From Nereocystis luetkeana (lineage: Eukaryota > Sar > Phaeophyceae > Laminariales > Laminariaceae): a stretch of 64,000 nt of DNA. The stretch is taken from positions 3,112,077 to 3,176,076 of the forward strand of contig JARUPZ010000025.1 of NCBI GenBank assembly GCA_031213475.1, in the 5' to 3' direction. The translations under genes and the position numbers were made by a program. The notes below the pieces were generated by a model. That model did not search any database. It saw nothing but the letters and a program-made list of their open reading frames with translations, and was not told where the DNA came from. Position 1 is the first letter of the stretch, and each line of letters opens with the position of its first letter. Below are positions 47,061-60,715 of this stretch, piece by piece.

Positions 47061-49166
47061 ATGAATAAGGCATCGGCATCGTTGACCACCCCGTTCCTCT
47101 GCGGGCTGTTGCTTGCGGGCGTGCGTATAGTCAGCGCTCAAACGGGAACGATCTACGAAACATTCGGTGATGTCGAGTATGCTGTCGACCGCTACGACAC
47201 CGCCGATCAACCCAGATTCGAGGTCTCCTTCACCGATTTCGACATAACGTCTAACTACAAATTCGACGTTAACGGGTTCGTGAAAACCATAAAGGCCGAC
47301 AGTGAGAAATACACGATGACTTACAGGGCTAATGGCAAGCTGAGGAGAGTGAGGCGTAGGTCCTCTCGTCGGCAGTAGGAAGAGCAGGATGCTGCTGACA
47401 TGTCCATGGTCGGCGAAACGATGCCCTTCACAAAGGGCGTGGTAGATGAAATGACTCCCGCCTCAGCCACTAGGCGCCGCCTGTTCGAATGCGACGAGTG
47501 CCTTCAGACGTGGGACGTCGTGTGCGACAACGGGGTGGATACAGTGTGCCGACTGGATGACTACGGTAATCCGATTCTGTCCGCGGGGGAGGTGTCGATC
47601 AACACGTTCTGCGACGGCTTCGCCACATTGTGCAGCGAGCGCACATCCGACGACGTTTGCCAGGACGTGTGCGGTGAGGTTGAGGATTGTCTGGCGCCTC
47701 TCACCATCAAGCTCGACTACGAATACACCGGGGAGTCGGAGATATCGTCCGATGAATTGTTCTCGCTTGACATGTACGTCATCGAGCCCGGAGGACAGAC
47801 GGCCTACTGGGGCAACCCATCGACGGTAAGAAAATAAAACGTAACCCTTCGTCGGCCTACCTAGAGTGTCACACCAAAGTTTGCATGTATACTACTCTAT
47901 TCTCATGATGCTACGTCGGATGTGGGTTTGAGAATGGACCGGATGAGGTAACAATGTTAATTTCACGTAATCTTCGTCAATGTTATCGGAGGCGAACGAA
48001 TTGATATCAGTGGCGGCATAAAATGACAGTAACTAGTTCATAATACTGTAAGGTGTCGCCGCAAGTCGGAGCAACGAAAGTTCGCATCAACTGCCACAGG
48101 GTTCTGACATATATATATTATGGTGATTTTAAATTTCGTCCACGTTTGGCCTCATACTTGTACTTGATGTCTCGCCAATAGGTTGAACAGAGAGCACATA
48201 CTTTTGCTTAATTTGTAAGAAAGTGGTATATCGTTGCTGTTTTACCATGGAGGCCACGCTGGAGGGCATAACCCCATGTTAAAGCCGTGGTACACCTGAC
48301 CGAAGTATCACACAGCTTGCAAAAGGAAGTGGTGGATTTCTCGATTTCACAGCTGGCTGGCGATTTTTCGTTGTATAAATCCGAATTATTGCGGCTGGAG
48401 CGCGAAACGGCTCTGCGCGTGGATGGACAGAAAATCATAGAGTGATCAGGCGAAATGCTAGCGGACACTGCACTACGTTGAAAAACGCAAAGCGAACTAC
48501 ACCAATGTTATTGCTCGTATGGACAAGCAAACATCTGGCGAAACGAATGCAAAATAAGACGCCCTTCAATACTTTGACGCGGGGGAATAGAACAGGTGGG
48601 TACCAGGAGTTATCGTAAAAACATTAAATAAATGTGCGACTACATCGTACATCCTGTAAACATTGAATTGCGTTGGAACCAGCCTGTGATCTTGGCAGAT
48701 TTAGTTGTACCGTCGGTGGGTCAGTGTCTTCAACGGGTTTCGAAGTCATCTCTGCAGCAGAAGCTCTGATGGTGCTACAGGCGGCTACAGAAGTATTTAT
48801 GTTAGGGTTGGATGAGAGGCTAACTGTTGGGGTTTCCTTTGGCACAAATCTCGAACGATGAAACTAACCTGAAACGCACTTTGACTGGAATGTCTGCCAA
48901 CAAATACTTACTTCGATTCTTGACCCAGGTAATCTTGATGAATTGACCTATTATCACCCAATATTGGAAATGGTTACTGACCCGGACTGTATACACATCT
49001 CTCCGGCGAGGGTTTGGTATCGTCATTCTCACTCCGAGTCATCACCCCCGAGTACCCTTGTCTGGACAAACCACTCAATATTAGAGTGGTTTGTCGCCGA
49101 ACCGAAACTGAAGTACTGATTGATGGGGAATTTTGATATTTCGAAGGCTGGAAAACATAACTTATC

Positions 49167-49261
49167 GTGCATGGCGGGAATCGAACTCACGACCCGAAAC
49201 TCAAAAATCATAAGAGCTTTGGTTTGTCTGTTCCCGGCTGTTCACATCCCACGAGGTAAAT
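49167..49261 (-). mobile_element. tRNA-like relic or SINE head in the intron (locus S4, unit 3)
   Basis: It is identical to the copies at 11895 and 30397. Confidence 0.45.
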
Positions 49262-49716
49262 ACTCGAACTGGCCAAGGGTGTGTTGGCGCTTACCTAAGT
49301 CAGTCCCTGATACAACGACTGTGACGCGGAACAACACGCTGTATTCGAAATATTGTATCGACTATGACTAAATAGATCATACAGATTCGTCCTACCGTGG
49401 AAATATTAATGACGCAGTACACATCGTACGTGATACAATCATATACACAGCGTACTCAGGGAACATGTACATATCATCATCGGTATGATAGATATCCCAC
49501 CCAGGCAGGATCTCTGCAATATCTAGACCTTGCAGGACCCACACGGGCAAAACAACGCGTGTGCAAGGCCTGTTCGACCATAAAGCCCCACTTTGGCACA
49601 CATGTGCGCACGACCTTCATTTTACACAAAACCAATAAAAAGCAACCTAGGGAAATCTCACCGCAGTATTGTAAGCCCTTTACATACCTACCGCTGTCTG
49701 GCTCCCATTCGCAATA

Positions 49717-49820
49717 TTACGGGGGCACATTGAAAATAGGACCAAAAGTATTCGTAAAAAAGGGTAAATACATAGTTTTTTGCATGAGCCGTAGATCCTA
49801 TTTAGTATGGTCCCCCGTAA
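49717..49820. mobile_element. MITE, family T, locus B (unit 3)
   Basis: This is the copy of 12445-12548. Its internal variants match unit 1, not unit 2. Confidence 0.8.
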
Positions 49821-50471
49821 AATTTCAGCGCGGTTCGAAGAACCCGAGTTTAAAGCATGACGACAACATTTACGTATTTGTTTAGGCGAGGAACAAACAC
49901 AAAAGTAACAAGTACACGCTTAAGTAAGGTTGCACAGGATGGATTTCACAGCAAGATTTGAATCATGACGTTGAACAGGTTGTTCTTTTTGGCAGACCCA
50001 CACTGCTCTTCTGCCGCATCAAGCACCCCGTACTAATATCATGACGTTTGTTTCTGAGCCTGTCGTTTTCTTCCATCAAGCAGTGTTCTAGAGGCTAACA
50101 TAAACAAACCGTCCACTTGCTGCCGCTCTCGTTCGCCTCAGGAAATCGGATACCTCAGCGACACGGAATACTCACAAACATACACCTTGTTTGGTGGATT
50201 GGATCCCGAGATTGCTATCGGCGACTTCACCACCTTCGTCCAGTTGTACACCGGGCCCACTCCCATCACCTGGACCATAACCGCCACTACCGGTAGCGGA
50301 GATATTGTGTTGGAAGAGGTGGGAGAGTTCACCAGCGACTGTGGTGACTACACCTCTAATCTGCTTGTCGTTAACACCGAGGAGTACGTCGACAACGGCT
50401 GCGAAGAGGACGAAGGCGTTCCCGAATCGTCGGGGCTGATGTCCCGCGTAGCCGGACATCGCGGCCAGTAA

Positions 50472-52167
50472 GGATGTAAAACACCTCAGGCAACCAAAGA
50501 GACACGGTTTCCCAGCAGGATGATATATGGCAGGCACTAGTTCAAGTACGTACGCTGTTGGTTGTCGAGGGGGGTCTTGGTGGAAGCGGTGGAAACCACT
50601 CCGAGTACGAAGGAAAAATCGCGGGCGTAGTAGGTACACCCTAATAAGTGTAGTCGTTGACGTTTACTCCTTGATATTCGGCGATACCTCTGTCGAGAGT
50701 ATTGCGATATTTTCATGGGTGATTTTTCGACTAGGGGCAAACATGCAGCCTGCCGGCGGCTTTCAAACGTGCTTCTCAGGGAGGTCCCTTGACGGGAACA
50801 AAGGTACGCCAAATCAATGGTGTGTACCGCTGTGAGGTGTGGCAATAGGCTCAAGATCCATGTCAGCCGCACAATGGCTCGTGCGTAGGGTACATCGAGC
50901 TTGCTATCGGGTCCTAGGCTTGTCGTAGTTGAGGCGTTGGCCGGGTACTGACTGCTGTTGGCCTTACAATCATCCGAACCGTACTTGCCTTGTCTTTAAC
51001 GCGGTACGGTTAATTTTGGTTTTGGGCATAATCGTTTGGTCAGGGTTGTGAAAACCACATTGTTTTCGTCGGTAGTTTAGTCAAGTTACAGGTCGGACAG
51101 TGACGATGCACGTTCTCACCCTGAGGGTTCAATTATGGACCCCGCCGAACAAGTGCATGGGCGCTAGTGGATGATCTCGAATACACGACCTCTCGGAGAA
51201 ATAAATGTATCTCAACGACAATATATGGTTCAAGCTACTATGCCCTACGACAGTGATTCTGCGATGTCGATATAGGTTATCCGGGTTGGCTTTTCATGTT
51301 TATTTTCCAACCGACAGCCCCGAGCATGCAGTTCAAATACCCACTGCTGTCGGAGTGTTGCCTTACGTTAACTAAGGGTTAGGGTTATGTGCACCTAAAC
51401 AATATTCGATTCTATTCCTGCACAGTAGGCTGCGAAGGTTGGCGCTGTCAGTCGTGAAACTGACTGAGCGGATAGGTTGTGCGTCGAGGTTGTAAAGAAA
51501 AGATGACTCTTGAGAAAAGGCCGTTCGATGGCCATTACGACTTACGGCGAAGAAATTTTGGTAAGGTCGGACGCGGTTTGACGGGTGAACTTGAGTCGTG
51601 TGCAAACACTCCGGGTCCTCAATCTCGATAGCCTATTACAGAAACGTCTATCCACGGCTTGTCGCTGCAACTCGTCGACTAAACGAACTGCAAAAAGGAC
51701 ATCTTAATATCTCGATACGCAGAATGCGGCATAATTAGACGAGCCGCAACTTACGAAGCATTGCGTCAACAGGTACGTAGGTCTAGTTTTTTTCAACACC
51801 CTCCCTGATGCAAGTCGCAATGCGTGAACGATGAAACAATCCCAGGGCGATAGAACATGATCAAAGTCCTGATCATCGGTGACGATCACCACCACTTGTT
51901 GAAGGCGATAAGAACAGTCGTAAAGCGCTGATCATGGCTAACGATTGCCAGCAACGGTTGGAACCAACCCTACCTTTTCACTAGAACACTGACAACGTAT
52001 ACAAAACTGTAAAGCGTTTGCCGTAGAGCTTCCCCACTCCCGGGAAACAAGAAAGAAAATAATCCCCAAGGTTTGGTCATCTCAACCTCTGACGTTCAGA
52101 CCCCATATTAGATGACAAACCTGAGAGGTAGGGCTGCTTTTGCCTAGTTAGATTCTCCGTGACTATT
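50472..52167. other. No supported gene; 3' flank and spacer (unit 3)
   Basis: This is the counterpart of 13200-14895 and nearly identical to it. Confidence 0.45.
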
Positions 52168-55100
52168 TTAGGAAGCTTGTCCTTTGTCTCCACAGTAATT
52201 GCCGGTGACTCTTCCCTCCTTAACCATTTCCTTCCTCAAGAACAATAGAGCCTTGTGCCAAACTCTCGATCTGTAGGTCCGTTTTCCTTCAACGCGTAGA
52301 GCTGAGGTGTTATCGATATATTGTGGTACACTTTCTAAGCGCCCCATCAAATTCAAGTTCCTTCAACCCGTTCGAGCAGAACACTGCCTCCTTCATCGCT
52401 ATCCCTGCGGCCACGGGGTTTACCTCCAGAATGGGTTGCGCCGTCCGCTCTTGCAGCTCCACGTTCAACCTAACCGGGGCGTTTGCAGGGAAAGCAATGT
52501 ACGAGGACATCGACTTGCCGTTATCCGGGCTGTTGCCTCATTTTTCATCACAGAATGCATTCAACATAAAGCCAAGTTCCTTGTATTTTATTGCGAAATC
52601 CACCGTTCGTTCCGGACATAATATTAAAGCGAAGTAGACGTTTGGACGGTTCCAAGCGAGCTTAGGACGGTTTACATAGACATCGCCCTTGCGAGTTGAT
52701 GGACGGCGTATAAGATGTTGTAGCGACTCACCTGTCCAAGGTACAATACGCTGCCTGTGAATGCTGTTTCTCCTCGTTACTTGGAAGCCTCTCCTTCGTC
52801 TGGTCAAGCGACCGCTCATTTCCCAATATTCCAGGCGTATACGTTGAACTGCAGCCTGCCATACCGCACCGTTTCAGCAGGGAATTGGTATATTTCCCCT
52901 GGGTAAGGTTCACAGTCCCCTTATCGCGGTTACGCAATGCAAACCCATCCCGAGCACGAGAGACACTTCTCCGCTTTCCGTTACAGAGAAACGACGAATG
53001 GGTTTCTGCTTGGTCCGCCTCAGCACCAGGATGTCTTCTGCGAGCGAGAGAACGTCGCCGATAAAAAGAGTAGGGATAAGAACGGCAGCGCACTCATATT
53101 ACGGACCTATGGTACATATAAAAACCTATATGTTTAACCATTTTTACTAACAATATTTGGTCCTCTAACTATGACCCCCCGTAATAGTAGGTATATAAGC
53201 ACGGATCCGACTTGAGGTTTTTGAAACCAGTTTCCGCTACAGTAGATGTTTATCGATCGTGCTCCGCCAGTTAGTCGGGCTCTGACGGAAGCCGCATAGG
53301 CTTTTCCACAGCCTCGTTATCAGTTGGACTCAGTTTCCGTCGAATGTCTCGTATCTGGATGCACTTTCTCTGCGACATCAGCGTTCAGAAACTCGGTGCT
53401 GTGTTCTAGCTGTCAACGCTCTGGTTTGACAGCTATCGCCAGCACCATACGGGTTCTCTGCAGCCCCAAGACGAGGGACGGAGTGCTGCCGTAATCAATA
53501 CCTTTCAAGTTTCTCCATGCTAATCCAACAACACTGCCCCTTGTGTGAGTCGTCGGCCTTGACCTTGTAAATCCATCCAACGCCGATGTTCTTGAGTACC
53601 GCGATAACAGAGGTCGCAGCCATTAGGAAGTAGATATTGTATTTTTTCAGGCTTACCATTGCTTTGTTCGAGGACGGTTTCCACTGCACTTACGCCGGTA
53701 CAGTCATGGCCGTTTCAGAGGTTGGGAGTAGTCCCGCATTCTTCCCGCCAAAACAGCTTCGATGTTCCGTCGTGGCGTAGGCGTTTTCAACGGCAAAATC
53801 TGCTCCGTTCTTCGTATCGCGGTACCCGGCAGTGTTTTTCTTGGTATAGAACCTCAGCTAGCTCTCGGAGCTCAGCCAGCTCGAGCCAAGTGGTGATCGC
53901 CGCTAGCTTAAAAGGAAACGAACGGTTGTGAGCGTTTCACCACGCAAAACGATTGTGCTGGAATGCCGGCACGCGTACCGACAAGAGTCACGTCTTGACG
54001 CAAGTGTGTCCACGGTGTTACAGCGGCTGTGATCCAGCCCGTATGTTTCCAGAGACGCTCCGGTGGTTGATATGGCCTGCTCTTGTGGTTCGAGAAGAAC
54101 TTCCTGGTTAACTCCGCTTAGATGCTCTTGGCCGGGAATCGCCTGTCCTGGCGGTGGTCCTGCAGCAATTCCGCCCAGTGTGTCCATCCTAGTAATTGTC
54201 GCTGATCCGCTCCAAGAGTTCAATCACCGGTGGCTTGTCGGAACGCCTGCCTATGGCGATGTGGCCAGCCGAAGCACCGGGAAGCGGTTCCAACACGAGC
54301 GTGTAATATCGGATAATCGCGCAATAAAGCGGCGCCGTCTATGTTGTTTTTGTGGTCGTCCATGACGTTTCTAGTCGGATTCATCTCTGAGAAGTCGCTT
54401 TTAACGATGGCGAGCTCAGGCGCGATGGTGTCTCGATCAAGATGACGTTCCGGCTTTTCAGATTCTGCCTCAAGTTCAAGCGTTTAGCGTTTCGGAGTAC
54501 ATTTCAATATGCACGAAACACCCGGGTACCTATGACTCGAAGAAGTTTCAGATTCTGCTTTGTTATGTGTATAATTTTGTAGGGAGACGGCATTACGATC
54601 GCGAAGCGTGGTTCACTGTTGCCCTGGAACGCCGCCGTTAACACCAACTATCCCCACAGAACCATCGAAGTCCGCTGTCGGGGAGAATCCACCGCACCAC
54701 AGCTTCAACAGGTTTTCCAATGCGTTCGTCCATACAATTGTGCGGCGGCGTATTTGTGCTGGCGTACTCGACAATGATGTCCGTCTGAAGGCAGTAGTCC
54801 TGGGACTTATCTGTGATGACTTCTCCTCCTTTGTCCACCGTCATCCGCTCGACGCGGAAACCATTTGGAATCACCACAGATTGTACGAATACCTGAAACG
54901 AGCTGAGAGCCTCGCGCTTGGTCTCCGCCAAGTCAATCTCCGTTAACTTGGTGCACTCATCGGGAATATTTGTGATTTGCGTGTAGCCCCTGAGGGCCTC
55001 TGGGGTTAAAGGTCCCAACAGGTCTGCGAAAACAAGTTGGAAAGGGAGTTTGACCTTGTTCTTGTAGGTCTTCCGATGAGCCAGCTGGCGGGGCTTGCCC

Positions 55101-55348
55101 ACGGCACACACATCACAGTCTGGCGCAGGTCCGTGAAAGCTCAGCTCGTTGCAAACAAGGTCTCACGGACGACACAACCTCTTGCATTGAGGTGTTATAG
55201 TCACCGATGCCACAGGTTGGCGTTAGCCGCAAGCCTTCATTGCGATCTCGGGCCCGATGACACCGTCGGAGAGGTCCAGCGAGAAATAATAAATATTGGA
55301 CTCCAGCTCTTGCAGCGGGAATATGTGGGAGTGGGTACCAGGTCATAG
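52168..55348 (-). mobile_element. Ty1/copia fossil (pol region), copy in unit 3
   Basis: It has integrase at 54638-55111, followed on the minus strand by reverse transcriptase and RNase H-like pieces. It is broken with several breaks, close to the unit 1 copy, and has the nested MITE at 53099-53184. Confidence 0.85.
53099..53184. mobile_element. MITE, family T, locus D, nested in the copia fossil (unit 3)
   Basis: It is the same as 15827-15912, with TA on both sides (53097-53098 and 53185-53186). Confidence 0.9.
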
Positions 55349-56425
55349 CCGATTCGTACGCCTATCGTCGTTTGCCGACGGCCGGTCAATATATACGTAG
55401 TCAAAATATTGGAGGAAAACGTATATTTACTGCCAGGTGGCTTGTAGGACAAGCTTCGATGGAGGAGAAGAAGACGATGGTGTAGAGACCCCAAGCCACA
55501 GCTGTGTTGATTGATTTTGTCAGCTGGAAGATGATGATGGTGACGAAAGGTAGAGTGAGCTCAATAGGGAGCCGTGCGCGTGTCCTCTTGGAATTTTATC
55601 GAAGTTCAGCGCTTCTTTATCCGATAGCAGAACGCCTATCGGGTGTTAACTTCTGTACCACTGTTGCTCTGAGTGGCTGGGGCTTCAGAGCTTCGTAACC
55701 ACAGCGGTGCCGTGGGTTGTGACGAAATTGTCCTTGGCCGCGCACAGCAGATACATATTCGACGTGTTCATCGAGGGTTTCGCATTGTCTAGGCCCCTCC
55801 GCCATGGATGGTCCTATCAGAAAAATGTAAAGCCAGGGACTCCAGTGGCTGACACTATCGCACTTGCCGGGAGTTTGCATTTACACCACTGTCGCCTGGG
55901 CATTCCAAGGCTCCCAAAACTATGCCTCGCACAGCGCCTAAACTCAGCGTGCTGGACTGTGTTGAAGTTTCCTTTGATGGCGTACAGCAGTATACCAATC
56001 GACTTTGAGTCGAGATTTCAAAAGTTGGCGTCCACACTTCGTATGAGCACTATGTCAGGAGGTGATATATGCCATAGACCTCCAACAACGCAGTGATGCT
56101 CGCTGTGTATGTCGCACTGGTGCCACGGTTCTGACTGCAATATGTTATTACAGCAGTCAGTTGTTAACATACATACGCTTATCTTTGCGGCACCCTCTGG
56201 ATGCACGCAGTCTAACTGGTACGGCTCACTCTTATGTTTGATGTTGGTGTTGTACTTGAATGATTCTAGAGCAGTAGGAGTAGCAGCACCCAGGTACGGT
56301 ATTAATGGTAGGTACCAGCACTGCGGTGTGGATAACTTGATGTATCCTCCTCGGAGAAACTATTGATAACACTGTAGTTCTCGTTCCAACGGTGGCGGGG
56401 GGTCACAGACCTACGCAGGCTGCTA

Positions 56426-56535
56426 TTACGGGCGACCATAGTAAATAGGGCCTACGGTTCAGACACAAACCTATATATATCTATACTCATTTTGACACAA
56501 CATTATTTGGTCCTATTTACTCTGGTCCCCCGTAA
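56426..56535. mobile_element. MITE, family T, locus A (unit 4)
   Basis: This is a 110 bp copy with the same inverted ends as the other units. Confidence 0.8.
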
Positions 56536-56756
56536 GGGCGCATTTCGCCGGGGGCTTTTATTCTTTCCAATTTGGTTTTCTTTTTCTTTTTTCTAGTTTG
56601 ATTTGCATCTGATCGGCCGAACGACCAAGCAGGCAAACTAGAAAATTTGAATTTGCGTCAAAAGTATTTTCGGACTTTTTTCGTGTGATATTTTTCCATT
56701 TCAATTTGAAATTTGGGAGTTCCTCGGTCTTGACATAGTATGTTCATGATGGGTCA

Positions 56757-56918
56757 TCACCTTCGGTGGAGTCTGGGGCGTTTCTTGGCCACTTCGGTGA
56801 CCACGATCAAAGCGATTAAACGCAAACCTGAGCGAGAGGTGGTTAAAGCAATCGCCGCACCCACGCCCACAGACCATAGCACACCGTACCCCGGCGGTGG
56901 CGCCTCAAAATCAATCAT
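56757..56918 (-). CDS. Uncertain small ORF, 53 aa, alternative ending in unit 4
   Basis: The first 25 residues match the 72-residue ORF of units 1-3. A one-base shorter stretch near 56838-56848 then puts it in another frame, giving a second hydrophobic segment (LRLIALIVV) and a basic end (VAKKRPRLHRR). I cannot say which version, if any, is translated. Confidence 0.22.
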   Translation of the reverse strand: MIDFEAPPPGYGVLWSVGVGAAIALTTSRSGLRLIALIVVTEVAKKRPRLHRR

Positions 56919-57372
56919 GGCGGCCGCAATCCCAAGTTTTCAATCTGCTCGATCGTCCAACAATCACGAAACCCCAGCAAACGAGGAAATAAACGGGGGA
57001 TACGCTCGAGACCTCGATATCTGCATCATCACCACTGCTGCTCTCCGCAGGTGGCGCTTGAGGGCTTCCTCCGCCCACCCAAGACACCCTGAGAGTGATA
57101 GCTTCCCATCCTGCGCGACCAAAAAGATAAGGAGGCCGGCGGCGGCGCGCACGCGGCAGCCCAAACCTTCGCTTTCGTCTACGCGCGTCGTTGTTTGTCG
57201 GCTGAGCGTTGTGTGACGCGGCTCATTTTTTCGAAATCTCTTTTTTTTTTACAAGTAGTACGCTGTTCCCCGATAGGACACGAACACGTTTTTGTCTCGA
57301 AGTCAAATTAAAAATTCGTGAAATTGAAAATTTACTTCCATATAGCGTTTCCCGTTAAGATGAGCCCTAAAT

Positions 57373-58120
57373 GTTGTACAGTGGAAATACGGGGGGCACT
57401 GTGTTCTCAGCCCCGGGCTACTAAAAAAGGAACGAAAACGAGACGGAAATGTATCGTATTGGCGTGGACGGGGGTTTCCATTAACGTTGCAAAATGGAAA
57501 TGCGAGGGGCACTGTAAAATCAGCCCCGGGGTACAAGAAAAGGGACGAAAACGAGACGGAAATGTATCGTATACGAATCCGTGGACGGAGCTTCTGTGTG
57601 AAATGACGAAGGAAGAGCAGGTGCGGGTCTGTGTGACACTGCGATGAACAGCAGGACCCACGCACAGCACACAGCGCACACCAAAAGCACACAGCACACA
57701 CCTTACACGCGGAGTGTACGGCACACACAGCAAGAACACAGAACACACAGCACACAGGACACACACGGGGGAACCACTGAGCACACAGCAGGCACACAGA
57801 ACACGGAAAATAGCACGCCGCACAGAGGGCGCACACCGAACGCTGGTATAATACTGGTGGATCCCTACCGTTCCGTATCAGTTTCGTTAATCAAAGGTTA
57901 GTGGGACTGCGCTGGTATACTGGTGGGTCCCTACCGCTCCAAATCTGTATCGGGGAGCCTAGGCTCTAGAAGGGCTGCGCTGGTGTATTGATTGGTGTGG
58001 TCTCTACCGCTCCAAATCCGTATCGGGGAACCTAAGCTATAGTGGGACTGCGCTGGTGTATTCATAGATTGGTGGGACTGCGCTGCTATGCAATGGTGGG
58101 ACTGCGCTGGTACACTCTGG
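57373..58120. repeat. 113 bp direct repeat, CA-rich tract and ~3-copy minisatellite (unit 4)
   Basis: The layout is the same as at 20102-20849; the minisatellite is 57839-58120. Confidence 0.85.
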
Positions 58121-59285
58121 CAGGTGCAAACTCGAAAGTATTAGGTAATATTAAAAAACAATATATGTATGTATAAACTCCAAGCTTTGCCAAAAACGGC
58201 CAAACGTAATCGTTGAGGATAAAATGATAAATATACGACGAATTTGCGTTTAACTGAACAAACACAGACCATCCCCAGCAAGTCTAAATGAACCCTGATA
58301 CATACGCATGTGTGTGGGATTTCGATAAAATTGCGGGAAACGGTTTAGTTCATCCGTAAAATTTGGGCATGAAGGATGAAACGCTTCCTGTTGAAACAAT
58401 GCCTATCTGGTGATGGGGATAAGATGAACGCTGTGATATACAGAGTAGATCATATTTCGGTCGTCACCAACTTGTCACCCACCTGCGCACACTCTCGCCA
58501 CAACATGGCCAGACCCCACTAGGCCGCTGGCCGTTACTCTTCATTAATACAACCCCTTGAACAATATTGCCATGATATATCTGTAATTTATCATGTACTT
58601 CATAGATACAAACCACCCTTGTAGGGTTACGAATATACATACGTATAAACACCAAGTTGAAATAACCCGAGCAAAGTCCTTCATAAGCACGTTTTCTGCC
58701 GTTTTCTACAGGAGACCCCCATTCCTATTCCTTGTAACGCGCGAAAGGCCTCGGAACGTTCCTTGGGTCTGCAGCGAAACTTGTTTCATGTTTCATTGTA
58801 CGTGTTTCGGATGTTAGCAACACGTCTACATGGAGTGGATCAAGGTGATGTCGCCCGAACGTTGCGCTGACGCCAGAACGAGAAAAAAATATTAGCCCTA
58901 GTGCATGCCAGATACCTGAAGAACTTTCACCACCCCCAACCCAAAATTCAGCATATATATTTTTTCCTCCATCGCTTCCACTTCTTGTTCAAAACCACAG
59001 TCAGTCCCGTTTCGAGGATAGGTACGTTTGTAATATATATGTGGGTGGTTTGTCCCCAAAACGATCCTGCAGTTCCTAAAGGGTTGACTCGTGGGATCAG
59101 CGATCTTCCGGACGAGCCATGGTGTGATTGATGACAAGTACTCTAATATATATACCAGGTATATATTATGGTATATGTCGTGTTTTCTCCCCCCAATACG
59201 CGCCTTCCCTTTTCTTTCAAATTGGGTTCATTGCGCAGTCCCGCGGCTCGTCTGTTGGTTATATTTAGTTCACCCTCTCGCGCGT
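58121..59285. other. No gene seen; AT-rich intergenic (unit 4)
   Basis: This is the counterpart of 3030-4222. Only short unsupported ORFs occur. Confidence 0.5.
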
Positions 59286-59527
59286 CACGCGAAACAACTT
59301 TTCTATGCGAGGAAAGGCCCTCGCGGGTATGCACTAGGTGAGACTCGACCCTTCGAACAACACGACACCAGCGGACCACCTACCAAGCCACCGAGGACTC
59401 CGTCTTACTGGTGCCATACACTATTCATACAGTTACTAGTATCTACTCCTATTGTACTGACAAACATATACTTTCAGATAGTACGTACATATCGGATACA
59501 TTGCACAAGTTTTAACCCAACCCGATC
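59286..59527 (-). mobile_element. Block with SINE head (locus S3, unit 4)
   Basis: This is the copy of 22032-22272, with the head at about 59327-59403. The borders are approximate. Confidence 0.6.
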
Positions 59528-60356
59528 AAGTCGGATACAAGGAAGAAACACGGAAAAGTGTCAAACCAAAAATATTGAAAACAAAATGAGGAACAAAGAG
59601 GAGAAAGAGAAGACAAAACATGACATCAATCGCACGTCGTATTAATGCAATGTTATTAAAAATTGATGATGTGCCATTATGTATGTAGGTTTTATAGGCA
59701 TTTTGACCGTCATGTGAAATGAACGCCGTTTCTCCGAATACAAAGACAAGGCAAATTCGCTGAATACATAAAAAAGGCACCCGAAAGTTCGGTAGCTCGG
59801 AAAAGGCCAGCACATATAAATGGGATGTAGACCAGACAGATCACGCAGCTTGCAAGTTTGAGTATTATTATTAACTATTAATACCAGGTAGTAACAGCTC
59901 GTTCTTTTTCAAGTGTTGGCCACCTCGCCTGCGGGGGGCGGGCACGACAGATTGTTTCTCTTAGATTTTGCCTTTATTTTTCTTCTTTTTCTCTTTCGAT
60001 TTGTCTACCTTGTTTTTGTTTTCTCTTTCATTGTTTCTTTTCGTTTCACTATTTCATAGATTGCGTATGTCGTGCCTGTCGTATCTAGTACCTGGTATGA
60101 TGACATGGCTTTGCATTGCCCACTGCAGTACACACTGCACACGTGGCAACGTAGTCTCTGTGGCGTAGCTTTGTCACCACAGAACTTGTATATCTTCTAG
60201 GATTGAAGAATCGGCACGGACACTGGTTGTGCTGGATGTCGACGGGTCGAAAGAACGGTTTAATGTGAAGAACACACACACACAGTTAATTAATCAGTCG
60301 AACTCACGGCTGACATATTTCATCATTTTATTAAAAAGTATGCATATATATATATA

Positions 60357-60680
60357 ATCGCCCCGGTGGTTCAAGTGGTTAACCTCGAATTCTACTTGTT
60401 TGAGTCCTGGGTTCGAGCCCTAGGAGGGTCGGACTTTGACTTTATTTGCAAAAATAAAAAAAAGGGATTCAATTGTTGAGAGCGCCTTGCAGCGTGGGTA
60501 GGCACAATTCGATGCGAGTCGACGAGGGAAGAAAAGGCTGAAATCTTCTCGCGATAAAAATGAAGGCACGTACCGTAGCGGGAAGGGGGGAGAAGAGCCT
60601 GCTATGTGACCCCGGATCTGAGTTACGAGTTGGAAGGAGAGAGAGAAGAAGATGTGCGAAGATAATGAATGGGATGGAAG

Positions 60681-60711
<31 letters not shown>
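60357..60711 (+). mobile_element. Full-length tRNA-derived SINE with poly(A) tail (unit 4)
   Basis: It occupies the same site in the TA microsatellite as unit 3. The A box, B box and body are unchanged and the A tail is about 31 bases, with small differences at the tail start and in the following TA run. The shared site means one insertion later duplicated with the unit. Confidence 0.88.

Positions 60712-60715
<4 letters not shown>

Larger units (their letters stand above)
47826..50141 (+). other. Intron of the secreted-protein gene copy (unit 3)
   Basis: The intron has GTAAGA and CGCCTCAG borders. Left of about 48200 it matches unit 2, the middle is common to all copies, and right of about 49690 it matches unit 1. 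Confidence 0.7.
47061..50471 (+). pseudogene. Secreted cysteine-rich protein gene, unit 3 copy, same nonsense codon as unit 2
   Basis: The exons are 47061-47825 and 50142-50471. The TAG at 47376-47378 is shared with unit 2, so the change predates the separation of these copies or was spread by conversion. Exon 1 otherwise follows unit 2, with one private replacement in the signal peptide (Thr to Ile, VRIVSA). Exon 2 follows unit 1. The gene copy is therefore itself a mosaic, with the switch inside the intron. Confidence 0.7.
36449..55300. repeat. Tandem array unit 3 (18,852 bp), mosaic of unit 2-like and unit 1-like halves
   Basis: This is a collinear copy. From 36449 to about 48200 it follows unit 2 at nearly every distinguishing site, including the nonsense codon in exon 1. 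From about 49690 to about 53700 it follows unit 1, including the 86 bp MITE at 53099. The block in between is the same in all three units. The extra length comes mainly from a 352 bp SINE at 41506-41857. Confidence 0.97.
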
